NCBI GenBank assembly: GCA_900540875.1 | Contig: UQHT01000030.1 | Coordinates: 1-32,027 of the forward strand | Source: an uncultured Collinsella sp. | GTDB lineage: Bacteria > Actinomycetota > Coriobacteriia > Coriobacteriales > Coriobacteriaceae | Length of the DNA: 32,027 nt | Direction of reading: 5' to 3' | Shown: positions 8,788 to 16,137 of the stretch, piece by piece | How the letters are laid out: each line of letters opens with the position of its first letter | Numbering within the stretch: the first letter of the stretch is position 1 | The notes under the pieces: generated by a model | Seen by the model: only the letters and a program-made list of their open reading frames with translations | What the model was told of the DNA's origin: nothing | Database searches by the model: none | Translations under genes and position numbers: made by a program

Positions 8788-9324
8788 GTGGGTATGACGG
8801 ACTCTTTTGAGCAGATTTCCGCACATAACGAGGAGCTGGCGCGTCATATTGTCGAGCGCGCGAGCGCTCGGGGCGTGACGGTTTCGACGGCTGAGTCGCT
8901 GACAGCAGGTATGATCGCCTCGACGATTGCCGATATCCCGGGCGCCTCGGCGGTGCTGCGTGGCGGTGCGGTGACCTACTGCGATGAGATCAAGCATCGC
9001 GTTTTGGGTGTTGATCAGGAGACGCTCGACCGCTATACCGCGGTGTCGCATCAGACCGCGCGCGAGATGGCGGCGGGTTCGCTGGAGCTGTACCAGAGCG
9101 ATATTGCAGTGAGCGCAACGGGTTATGCCGGCCCCGGCGGCGGCACTGAGGACGATCCGGCTGGCACTTTCTATATTGGCTGGGCGTATCGCGCGGCTGA
9201 TGGGGAAGTGCCGGTCGTGGACTCTGTGCGCTGCCACTATGAGGGCGACCGTTCGTGTGTTCGTGCCCATGCGGTCGCGGAGGCATTGGGACGCATTGCC
9301 CTTGTGCTTAACTCTATGGAATAG
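8788..9324 (+). CDS. cinA: CinA C-terminal-type nicotinamide-nucleotide amidohydrolase
   Basis: 178 aa containing only the CinA C-terminal domain (PncC type), which deamidates nicotinamide mononucleotide in pyridine nucleotide recycling. Hallmarks are STAESLTAGMIASTI, the YCDEIKHRVLGV segment and SATGYAGPGGGTEDDPAGTFYIGW. The N-terminal MoaB-like half of full CinA is absent, as in many bacteria. GTG at 8788 and ATG at 8794 are both possible starts because the ribosome site is weak. Linkage directly before recA is the classic Gram-positive arrangement, although here a strong terminator separates the two. Confidence 0.9.
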   Translation: MGMTDSFEQISAHNEELARHIVERASARGVTVSTAESLTAGMIASTIADIPGASAVLRGGAVTYCDEIKHRVLGVDQETLDRYTAVSHQTAREMAAGSLELYQSDIAVSATGYAGPGGGTEDDPAGTFYIGWAYRAADGEVPVVDSVRCHYEGDRSCVRAHAVAEALGRIALVLNSME

Positions 9325-9331
9325 ACGTGTT

Positions 9332-9355
9332 TTAAGGGGCCTTCGGGCCCCTTAA
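9332..9355 (+). terminator. Rho-independent terminator with UUCG loop after cinA
   Basis: A 10-bp stem (TTAAGGGGCC paired with GGCCCCTTAA) is closed by a C(UUCG)G tetraloop. Only a short TTG follows, but the 5' side is T/A flanked and the structure is symmetrical. It separates the long rnj-to-cinA transcript from recA. Confidence 0.85.
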
Positions 9356-9426
9356 TTGTGGAGATAGGGACCTTAGGCTCATTTGGCGTTTGTGCTGGTT
9401 GTAGACGTAATTTTGCCTGCCTTGTT

Positions 9427-9492
9427 CATATTTGGTCCTTTGTGGTCAAGCATTTGGTCAGTGTTTGGTCGGCGTTTGGTTGGGTTTTGGAA
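9427..9492 (+). repeat. Helically phased TTTGGTC repeats upstream of recA
   Basis: TTTGGTC or a close variant recurs at 9431, 9441 (TGTGGTC), 9453, 9464, 9475 (TTTGGTT) and 9486 (TTTGGAA). The last four are exactly 11 bp apart, about one DNA turn. The array ends about 30 bp before the recA -35 box. An 11-bp period is not compatible with coding. Function is unknown; a cooperative protein-binding or bending array is the simplest inference. Confidence 0.6.
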
Positions 9493-9522
9493 AGGTCGGC
9501 TGCATATGATTTATCTGAACGG

Positions 9523-9551
9523 TTGACCACGAACAGCCGTTCGTTTATTAT
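9523..9551 (+). promoter_or_regulatory. recA promoter
   Basis: The -35 TTGACC (9523-9528), a 17-bp spacer and the -10 TATTAT (9546-9551) make a near-consensus housekeeping promoter. Transcription would begin near 9558, which leaves the AGGAGG ribosome site and the ATG at 9582 inside the message and rules out a TTG start at 9561. Confidence 0.88.
9530..9543. promoter_or_regulatory. LexA (SOS) box of recA
   Basis: CGAACAGCCGTTCG is a perfect match to the Gram-positive/actinobacterial LexA operator CGAAC-N4-GTTCG. It lies wholly inside the recA promoter spacer, where bound LexA would block polymerase. lexA itself is encoded at 19053-19697. Confidence 0.92.
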
Positions 9552-9581
9552 CGATGCAGGTTGTTAAGAGGAGGGCTTTTC

Positions 9582-10730
9582 ATGGCCAAGAATTCAGGTC
9601 CCGTACGTACCGTTCATGCTCGCACGACGGGTAAAGAGCGCGATGAGATGATCGCCACCACCAAGGCCGAGATCGAGAAGAAATTCGGCCAGGGTTCCAT
9701 CATGAGGTACGGCGACGGTGGCCCCGAGCTCGAGGTCGAGGCCATCCCTACGGGCGCTCTGGCACTCGATGCCGCTCTGGGTATCGGCGGTGTGCCGCGC
9801 GGCCGAATCGTCGAGATCTACGGTCCCGAGTCCTCCGGTAAGACGACGCTTTCGCTCGAGATCCTGGCCGAGGCCCAGGCAATGGGTGGCGTGGTGGCAT
9901 TTATCGATGCCGAGCACGCGCTCGATCCCACGTATGCCGCGCGCATTGGCGTGGATATCGACGAGGTACTGATTTCCCAGCCTGATACGGGTGAGCAGGC
10001 GCTCGAGATTGTTGACATGCTCGTGCGTTCCGGCGCCATCGATGCCATCGTCGTCGACTCCGTCGCCGCGCTGACCCCGCGTGCCGAGATCGAGGGAGAG
10101 ATCGGCGATACCACGGTCGGTTTGCAAGCTCGCCTGATGAGTCAGGCGCTCCGCAAGCTCGCCGGCTCGCTGTCCAAGTCCAACACGACATGCATCTTCA
10201 TTAACCAGCTGCGAGAGAAGATCGGCGTCATGTTCGGCAACCCCGAGACCACGACGGGCGGCCGCGCCCTTAAGTTCTTCTCTTCGGTGCGTATCGACAT
10301 TCGCCGCATCGATAGCATTAAGCTCAAGGATGAGGTTATCGGTAACCGCGTGCGCGCCAAGGTCGTTAAGAACAAGGTGGCAGCTCCATTCCGTTCTGCT
10401 GAGTTCGACATCATGTACGGTACGGGCATCTCTAAGGAGGGCTCGATTCTGGACATGGCTGTCGAGTGCGGCATTTGCAAGAAGATGGGCTCCTGGTTTG
10501 CCTATGGCGAGGATAAGCTCGGCAACGGTCGCGAGGCCGCCAAGGCGTTCCTGCGCGAACACCCCGATTGCGCCGACGAGATTGAGCATAAGGTCCGCCT
10601 TGCCTGCGGGCTTGAGTTTGATGACGATGCTCCGTCCGAGGTCGAGCTGACCGATCAGCCTGCGCCTGAGGAGTTTGACGAGCTTTACGCCATCGATGGT
10701 TCCGCCATGCTCGATGATGACGACGAGTAG
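9582..10730 (+). CDS. recA: Recombinase RecA
   Basis: 382-aa recombinase that forms filaments on single-stranded DNA, drives strand exchange and triggers LexA self-cleavage. Walker A GPESSGKT lies at residues 81-88, about 15 residues later than in E. coli, so the N-terminus is slightly extended. Other core segments are FIDAEHALDPTYAARIGVD, the VVDSVAALTPRAEIEGE segment, and INQLREKIGVMFGNPETTTGG. The C-terminus is acidic (MLDDDDE). The ATG at 9582 is preceded by AGGAGG (9569-9574) at 7 nt. recX follows 11 bases after the stop, so RecA and its modulator are probably coexpressed under LexA control. Confidence 0.98.
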   Translation: MAKNSGPVRTVHARTTGKERDEMIATTKAEIEKKFGQGSIMRYGDGGPELEVEAIPTGALALDAALGIGGVPRGRIVEIYGPESSGKTTLSLEILAEAQAMGGVVAFIDAEHALDPTYAARIGVDIDEVLISQPDTGEQALEIVDMLVRSGAIDAIVVDSVAALTPRAEIEGEIGDTTVGLQARLMSQALRKLAGSLSKSNTTCIFINQLREKIGVMFGNPETTTGGRALKFFSSVRIDIRRIDSIKLKDEVIGNRVRAKVVKNKVAAPFRSAEFDIMYGTGISKEGSILDMAVECGICKKMGSWFAYGEDKLGNGREAAKAFLREHPDCADEIEHKVRLACGLEFDDDAPSEVELTDQPAPEEFDELYAIDGSAMLDDDDE

Positions 10731-10741
10731 CGGTTACGCTC

Positions 10742-11434
10742 ATGTCGTATACGGTGACCGAGGCCACGGTCGTCTTTCCCGATAAGAAGGCGGCCTCCTC
10801 GTTCTCGAGCGGGTATGCGTCCAAAAAGCCTTGCGCACATATCGATTGTGAGCTTGAGGGCGGTTTTGAGCGGTCCATTTGGATTCCCGTGCGGGTCGCG
10901 CGCCTGTATGTCAAAAATCGCCCCGATCTTCCCTGTGATTGGGATAACTTTCGTGAAGCGGTGCAGCTCATCGAGCGTAAATGTGCACTTACCATGGTGA
11001 CCGAGATGCTATCGCGACGCGACCATGCGACGGGTGAGGTCTGTGACAAGTTGGCACGCTACGGCTTTCGCCAGCCCGCGATCGATTTCGCCGTCGAGCG
11101 CGCCACCGAGTATCGCTTTTTAGACGAGAACCGCTTTTGCTCGTACTTTATCGAGGAACGCAAGCGGCGCGGTTGGGGACAGCGTAAAATCGAGACCGAG
11201 CTCAAGCGCCGTCATGTCGTGCTCGATGATATTCCCGGTTATCCGGAGGATTATTTTGCCGTCGAAGACGATTTGGCGCGTGCGTCAGCCCTGCTCGCCA
11301 AGCGGCGTGTTCCAGAGACGCGCGGATTCGAAAAACTGGTTCGGTTTTTGATGGGCAAGGGCTTCTCGTATCGCATCGCCGCCGATGCCGTTAAGGCACG
11401 TCTCGATGCCGAACGTGAGGAATGTGCGGTTTAG
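10742..11434 (+). CDS. recX: Regulatory protein RecX
   Basis: 230-aa RecX-family protein that binds RecA filaments and modulates them. Recognisable repeats of the three-helix RecX fold include MLSRRDHATGEVCDKLARYG, then RFLDENRFCSYFIEERKRRGWGQ and a third helical unit near the C-terminus (FLMGKGFSYRIAADAV). The N-terminal ~75 residues are less conserved and may be an added domain. The ATG has only a weak ribosome site 11 bases after the recA stop, so translation is probably coupled to recA, consistent with lower RecX levels. Confidence 0.9.
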   Translation: MSYTVTEATVVFPDKKAASSFSSGYASKKPCAHIDCELEGGFERSIWIPVRVARLYVKNRPDLPCDWDNFREAVQLIERKCALTMVTEMLSRRDHATGEVCDKLARYGFRQPAIDFAVERATEYRFLDENRFCSYFIEERKRRGWGQRKIETELKRRHVVLDDIPGYPEDYFAVEDDLARASALLAKRRVPETRGFEKLVRFLMGKGFSYRIAADAVKARLDAEREECAV

Positions 11435-11448
11435 GCGTATGCGTTTTG

Positions 11449-11491
11449 TGGCCCTGCCGTTCACCGCGTTTTAGCCGCCGTGCTGGGGCCA
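11449..11491 (+). terminator. possible imperfect terminator after recX
   Basis: TGGCCC (11449-11454) can pair with GGGCCA (11486-11491) across a long, partly pairable loop. The sequence TTTATTT follows. The T-run runs into the -35 box of the next promoter. Support is weak. Confidence 0.35.
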
Positions 11492-11496
11492 TTTAT

Positions 11497-11525
11497 TTGA
11501 CAGTTGTTGTGGTTCAACGTACGAT
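11497..11525 (+). promoter_or_regulatory. RNase Y promoter
   Basis: A consensus -35 TTGACA (11497-11502), a 17-bp spacer and TACGAT (11520-11525, 4 of 6 matches) precede rny. Predicted transcription start is near 11532, giving a leader of about 160 nt before the ATG at 11692. Confidence 0.75.
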
Positions 11526-11630
11526 AAACACTGTCATTTGCTTTGTGATATGTGCTCATCTGTGATGAGTTTGTTTATATGTTTATCTGTATCCGACCCG
11601 CATAAGCTGCGCCCATATTACTCAAATGTC

Positions 11631-11656
11631 GCGAGCCGTTCGTAAGGACGGTTCGC
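11631..11656 (+). promoter_or_regulatory. hairpin in the rny leader
   Basis: GCGAGCCGT (11631-11639) pairs with ACGGTTCGC (11648-11656), with one G-U pair and an 8-nt loop. TTTGTTGTGT follows, so it could act as an attenuator or as an RNase-sensitive leader structure. It lies about 25 bases before the ribosome site. Confidence 0.55.
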
Positions 11657-11691
11657 TTTGTTGTGTAACGAATCCATAAAAAGGAGTGAGC

Positions 11692-13242
11692 ATGCCTATC
11701 ATCGCAGCGCTCGTTGGCATCATTTTGGGTGCCATCGCCGCCATTGCCTACATGCGCACCGCCAAGCAGGGTAGTCTTCACGAGGCCGACGAAAAAATCC
11801 AGTCGGCACACGCACAGGCTGAGTCCCTGATCGGTGATGCTAAGCGTCAGGCCGAGACCCTCAAAAAAGAGGCTCTGCTCGAGGCTAAAGAGGAGATCAT
11901 CAAGAACAAGCAGGCCGCTGAGGCCGAGGACAAGCAGCGTAAGAACGAGATTCGTACGCTCGAGAACCGCGTGATTCAGCGCGAGGAATCCCTCGATCGC
12001 CGCAACGACGCGCTTGACAAGCGCGAGCATCAGCTGTCCAGCCAGGCCGGTCAGGTCGAGAAGCGCTCCCGTGAGCTCGAGGAGCTCTGCGCAAAGCAGA
12101 CCTCCGAGCTCGAGCGTATCGCCGACCTTACCCGCGAGGACGCCCACAAGGAGCTCCTCGATAAGGTTCGCGGCGAGGTCACCCACGAGGCCGCCACGAT
12201 CATTCGCGAGTCCGAGCAGCAGGTTCGCGCCGAGTGCCACAAGACCGCCCAGGAGATTCTGTCTCTGGCGATTCAGCGCTGCGCTGCCGACCACACTGCC
12301 GAGGTCACCGTTACCTCCGTGCACATTCCCTCTGATGACCTCAAGGGCCGTATCATCGGTCGCGAGGGTCGCAACATCCGGACCTTCGAGCAGGTTTCCG
12401 GCGTCAACCTCGTGATCGACGACACGCCCGAGACCGTCGTTCTTTCGAGCTTCGACCCGGTCCGTCGTGAGACCGCCCGTGTCGCCCTCGAGAACCTCAT
12501 CGCCGACGGCCGCATTCACCCTGCCCGTATCGAGGAGATGTATCACAAGGCCGCCGACCTGGTTCAGCAGCGCGTGCGCGAGGCTGGCGAGCAGGCTGCC
12601 TTCGATACCGGCATCCACGACCTGCACCCCGAGATCGTCAAGACCCTTGGTGCCCTGCGCTACCGTACCTCGTTTGGTCAGAACGTGCTTCAGCACTCCC
12701 TCGAGGTCTCTGATCTGTGCGGCGTGATGGCTTCCGAGCTTGGCCTGGACGTTGTGACTGCCAAGCGCGCCGGCCTGCTGCACGACCTGGGCAAGGCAAT
12801 CGACCATGACGTCGAGGGCCCGCATGCCGTCATCGGCGCCGAGCTGGCCCGCCGTTATGGCGAGAAGCCCGTTATCGTCCACGCTATCGAGGCTCACCAT
12901 GCCGATGTCGACCCCAACACGGTGCTCGATGTCCTGGTGCAGGCCGCCGATGCTGTCTCTGCCTCTCGCCCCGGTGCCCGTCGCGAGTCTGCCGAGAACT
13001 ACATCAAGCGTCTTGAGAAGCTTGAGGAGATCGCCAACTCCCATGACGGCGTCGAACGTACCTATGCCATGCAGGCCGGTCGCGAGGTCCACGTCATGGT
13101 CCAGCCGGACAAGATCTCCGATGCCCAGTCCACGGTCCTGGCTCACGATATCGCCCATCAGATCGAGGAAGAGATGGAGTATCCCGGTCAGGTGCGCGTC
13201 GTCGTGATTCGCGAGAGCCGCGCTGTCGATATCGCTAAATAA
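11692..13242 (+). CDS. rny: Ribonuclease Y
   Basis: 516-aa membrane-anchored endoribonuclease that starts mRNA decay. An N-terminal hydrophobic helix (IIAALVGIILGAIAAIAYM) is followed by a long Lys/Glu/Gln-rich coiled coil (~25-190). Then come a KH RNA-binding domain with GRIIGREGRNI (~220-230) and an HD metal-dependent domain with LLHDLGKAID and the EAHHAD segment. Length and order match the family exactly. I chose ATG 11692 because AAGGAG at 11681-11686 is placed 5 nt before it, whereas an in-frame GTG at 11686 overlaps that site. The next gene begins one base after the stop. Confidence 0.96.
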   Translation: MPIIAALVGIILGAIAAIAYMRTAKQGSLHEADEKIQSAHAQAESLIGDAKRQAETLKKEALLEAKEEIIKNKQAAEAEDKQRKNEIRTLENRVIQREESLDRRNDALDKREHQLSSQAGQVEKRSRELEELCAKQTSELERIADLTREDAHKELLDKVRGEVTHEAATIIRESEQQVRAECHKTAQEILSLAIQRCAADHTAEVTVTSVHIPSDDLKGRIIGREGRNIRTFEQVSGVNLVIDDTPETVVLSSFDPVRRETARVALENLIADGRIHPARIEEMYHKAADLVQQRVREAGEQAAFDTGIHDLHPEIVKTLGALRYRTSFGQNVLQHSLEVSDLCGVMASELGLDVVTAKRAGLLHDLGKAIDHDVEGPHAVIGAELARRYGEKPVIVHAIEAHHADVDPNTVLDVLVQAADAVSASRPGARRESAENYIKRLEKLEEIANSHDGVERTYAMQAGREVHVMVQPDKISDAQSTVLAHDIAHQIEEEMEYPGQVRVVVIRESRAVDIAK

Positions 13243-13243
13243 C

Positions 13244-14329
13244 ATGAGCGACGCGAACGAGCTCATCTCATTTATCGCGTCGATGTCGGGGGAGGGCAAC
13301 CTTCGCGTCGAGGAGAACCTTGGCGAGGGGTATGTCCGCCTCCGCGTTTCGGAGGCCGAGCGGCGCCAGGCTAAGCACGACATTCAGCATGTCGAGGACA
13401 TCGTCATCGAAATGCTCCGTAATGCTCGCGATGCCGGCGCCGACAAGGTCTATCTCGCCACGACCAAGGAAGATGGCGTCCGCACGCTTGTCTTTCTGGA
13501 TAACGGTTCTGGCGTTCCGCAGGATATGCAAGAGCGAATCTTTGATGCCCGCGTTACCTCCAAGCTCGAGAGCATGAAGATGGACCGTTGGGGCGTTCAC
13601 GGTCGTGGCATGGCATTGTTTTCGATTAAGCAGAACACCGACGAGGCCCGTGTGGTCACGTCCGGCGTCGATCTTGGTTCAGCCTTCAAGGTGAGCGTTG
13701 CGGCCGACCACCTCAGTGAGCGTGCCGATCAGTCTAGCTGGCCCCAGGCCGTCAAGGATGAGGACGGACGTTATGTCTGCGCTCGCGGTCCGCATAATAT
13801 TATTCGTGCTGCTTGTGAGTTTGCGCTCGAGGAGTTGCGTGGTTGCGATGTCTATCTTGGTTCTCCGTCTGAGATTGCCGCGACCCTTTATGCTCAGGCG
13901 TCAAGTCGGCTCGATACGTCTCGTCTCCTGTTCATTGATGATGAGAGCGAGCTTCCGGTTGTCGATCGTTTAGGTCTTGCTTCTGATGCCGAGGACTTTA
14001 TCCGTATCTGTTCGGGTTTGGGTCTTGAGATGTCCGAGCGCACGGCCCATCGTATTTTGGCAGGGCAGATTAAGCCCGTTCGCGGTGTGACCGCGCGTCT
14101 GCTGCGCGAGCGTGATTCGTCCTCGCATGCGCCTGCTCCTGTCGATCTCGCGAAGGATCGTCGCGGGCTGCGTATTGCCAAGGATGACATGGCACAGTTT
14201 TCGCGTGCTGTGGAGCGCGACTTTAATGATCTTGCTGCCCGGTACTATCTCAACCTTTGCGGCGACCCAAAGATTCGTGTTTCGCGTGATCGAATCACAG
14301 TGACCTTCGATCTTGCCAAAGAGGAATAG
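13244..14329 (+). CDS. GHKL-type ATPase of unknown function in the ymdB position
   Basis: 361 aa. Residues ~45-150 look like the MutL/Hsp90-type GHKL ATP-binding fold. An N-box has E56 and N60 (IEMLRNARDAGA), a G1 box reads LDNGSG (85-90), and a G2-like turn is WGVHGRGMALFSI (~116-128). No histidine-kinase phosphoacceptor, MutL C-terminal or Hsp90 middle domain is recognisable. The C-terminal ~200 residues resemble nothing I know. There is one base between the rny stop and this ATG and no good ribosome site, so translation probably depends on rny. Bacillus has the phosphodiesterase ymdB between rny and spoVS; this gene takes that slot. A link to RNA turnover or the SpoVS-like protein is only context inference. 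Confidence 0.75.
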   Translation: MSDANELISFIASMSGEGNLRVEENLGEGYVRLRVSEAERRQAKHDIQHVEDIVIEMLRNARDAGADKVYLATTKEDGVRTLVFLDNGSGVPQDMQERIFDARVTSKLESMKMDRWGVHGRGMALFSIKQNTDEARVVTSGVDLGSAFKVSVAADHLSERADQSSWPQAVKDEDGRYVCARGPHNIIRAACEFALEELRGCDVYLGSPSEIAATLYAQASSRLDTSRLLFIDDESELPVVDRLGLASDAEDFIRICSGLGLEMSERTAHRILAGQIKPVRGVTARLLRERDSSSHAPAPVDLAKDRRGLRIAKDDMAQFSRAVERDFNDLAARYYLNLCGDPKIRVSRDRITVTFDLAKEE

Positions 14330-14335
14330 TGCCTT

Positions 14336-14353
14336 TACCGAGTCCACTCGGTA
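14336..14353. other. short hairpin between GHKL ATPase and spoVS
   Basis: TACCGAG pairs with CTCGGTA around a 4-nt loop. There is no T-run, so a terminator call is not justified. It may be a processing or attenuation element in the 74-base gap. No convincing promoter for spoVS was found. Confidence 0.4.
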
Positions 14354-14403
14354 CGATACAGTTATTGCAGTTAAAACGTACTTTTAAATGCAGGAGTTTC
14401 TTC

Positions 14404-14721
14404 ATGGATTGCCTGAAGGTATCAAGCAAATCATCGCCCGCGTCCGTTGCCGGCGCCATCGCCGGCATGGTCAAGGATGGTGTACCCGTCAACATCCAGT
14501 GTGTCGGCGCCGGTGCCGTCAACCAGGCCATTAAGGCCGTTGCTATCGCGCGCGGTTTTTTGATTCCAACCGGTTTTGATATTTCCTGCGCGCCCGTGTT
14601 CTCCGACATCCTCATTAACGGGGAGTCGCGCACGGCCATCCGCCTTTCTATCTACGTTCACCAGATCAATCGAGCTGCTATGGATAACGTCGTCATGGAT
14701 GATGTTAAGCCTGTGGCATAG
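14404..14721 (+). CDS. spoVS: SpoVS-like (Alba-fold) protein
   Basis: 105 aa. Residues 1-86 match the highly conserved SpoVS family (LKVSSKSSPASVAGAIAGM, VGAGAVNQAIKAVAIARGF, INGESRTAIRLSIY). The family has an Alba-like nucleic-acid-binding fold and affects sporulation in Bacillus, but it also occurs in non-spore-formers. An extra ~18-residue tail follows the usual end. The ATG at 14404 is preceded by AGGAG (14392-14396); an upstream in-frame extension lacks family similarity. It lies between the GHKL ATPase and miaB, as Bacillus spoVS lies between ymdB and miaB. No spore gene is seen here, so a sporulation role is doubtful. Confidence 0.92.
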   Translation: MDCLKVSSKSSPASVAGAIAGMVKDGVPVNIQCVGAGAVNQAIKAVAIARGFLIPTGFDISCAPVFSDILINGESRTAIRLSIYVHQINRAAMDNVVMDDVKPVA

Positions 14722-14766
14722 CTTCTGCTTGCCTTGTTTCGCTCCCCATCGTTAGGACTTATGCAC

Positions 14767-16137
14767 ATGGACCAGCGTTCCGTACGCGATATTCTTGCCG
14801 GTAAAACCTACTTTATCCGCACCTTTGGCTGCCAGATGAATCAGCACGACTCCGAGCGTGTGAGCGGTCTGCTTGATTCGTATGGCTGCCTCATGGCGCT
14901 CGATCCCGCGCATGCCGATATCGTTGTCTTCATGACGTGCTGCGTGCGTGAGGCCGCCGATACTCGCCTGTACGGTCAGTGCAATTCCTGCAAAAGCCTG
15001 CCGCCTTCGCCTTCGGGCAAGCGCGTGGTTGCCGTTGGCGGCTGCATCGCGCAGCGCGATGGCGAGGGCCTGCTCACCAACGTCGATAACGTCAATGTCA
15101 TCTTTGGCACGCATTCCATCGCGCATGTGGCCGAGCTCATTGCCGAGGCGTTCCTTGATGGTAAGCGTCATATCCGCACCAATGAGCATGAGGATATGGA
15201 CGCCATGAGCATGCCGTGGCATCGCGAGACCCAGTATCACGCCTGGGTGCCCATCATGACGGGCTGCAATAATTTCTGCACTTATTGTATCGTGCCGTAC
15301 GTGCGCGGTCGCGAAAAGAGCCGCCCCTTTGAGGAGATTGTCGACGAGGTGACCGGTTTGGTGCGCCAGGGCGTGCGTGAGATTACGCTGCTGGGCCAAA
15401 ACGTTAACTCATATGGTCGCGATCTGTTTGGCAAGCCGCGTTTTGCCGATCTACTGCGTGCCGTGGGCGATACGGGCGTGGAGCGCATCTTCTTTACGTC
15501 TTCGCATCCCAAGGACCTGTTGCCCGAGACCATCGACGCCATGGCCGAGACGCCTGCCGTTATGCCGCAGCTTCACCTGGCCGTCCAGTCAGGTTCGACG
15601 CGGATCCTCAAAGAGATGAATCGCCGTTATACACGCGAGGACTATCTGGGCCTGGTCGATCGCATTCGCAACCGCATGCCCGATATCGCGCTCTCGACCG
15701 ACATTATCGTTGGCTTCCCGGGCGAGACTGAAGAAGACTTTGAGCAGACGCTCTCGCTTGCCGAGACGGTCCGCTATGCTCAGGCCTATACCTTCATCTA
15801 TTCCAAGCGTGCCGGTACCCCGGCCGCCGAGATTGACGATCCTACGCCGCATGAGGTTATTCTCGAGCGTTTCAATCGCCTGGTTAAGGTTATCGAGACC
15901 ACGGCACACGAGTATAACCAGGGCGAGCTTCATACTGTGGTTCCCGCGCTCATTGAGGGAACGAGTAAAAAGAACGATGCGGTCCTGCTGGGCAAGAGTC
16001 CCAAGAATCAGACCGTGCATGCGCCTATCCCCGAGGGTTACAGCATCGATCAGCTTGTTGGCAAGATCGTTGATGTTGACGTTGACGTTGCCAAGACCTG
16101 GTATTTGTCCGGTTCCGTTGTGGGCGAGCCGCGCTAA
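14767..16137 (+). CDS. miaB: tRNA-2-methylthio-N6-dimethylallyladenosine synthase MiaB
   Basis: 456-aa radical SAM methylthiotransferase acting on isopentenyl-A37 of tRNAs, directly after MiaA in the pathway. The N-terminal cluster domain begins with RTFGCQMNQHDSE. The radical SAM motif TGCNNFCTYCIVPYVRGRE follows, and a C-terminal TRAM-like region contains LVGKIVDVDVDVAKTWYLSG. In-frame ATGs exist at 14734, 14761 and 14767. AGGA at 14754-14757 is best spaced for 14767 and too close for 14761. The stop overlaps the start of miaA as TAATG, so the two tRNA-A37 enzymes are translationally coupled. Confidence 0.94.
   Translation: MDQRSVRDILAGKTYFIRTFGCQMNQHDSERVSGLLDSYGCLMALDPAHADIVVFMTCCVREAADTRLYGQCNSCKSLPPSPSGKRVVAVGGCIAQRDGEGLLTNVDNVNVIFGTHSIAHVAELIAEAFLDGKRHIRTNEHEDMDAMSMPWHRETQYHAWVPIMTGCNNFCTYCIVPYVRGREKSRPFEEIVDEVTGLVRQGVREITLLGQNVNSYGRDLFGKPRFADLLRAVGDTGVERIFFTSSHPKDLLPETIDAMAETPAVMPQLHLAVQSGSTRILKEMNRRYTREDYLGLVDRIRNRMPDIALSTDIIVGFPGETEEDFEQTLSLAETVRYAQAYTFIYSKRAGTPAAEIDDPTPHEVILERFNRLVKVIETTAHEYNQGELHTVVPALIEGTSKKNDAVLLGKSPKNQTVHAPIPEGYSIDQLVGKIVDVDVDVAKTWYLSGSVVGEPR

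Noticed and set aside
9561..9581. upstream TTG start for RecA
   Set aside because: It lies practically at the predicted transcription start and before the AGGAGG site that serves ATG 9582.
14404..14721. sporulation locus because of SpoVS
   Set aside because: SpoVS-like proteins are common in non-sporulating bacteria and no other spore-specific gene is present.
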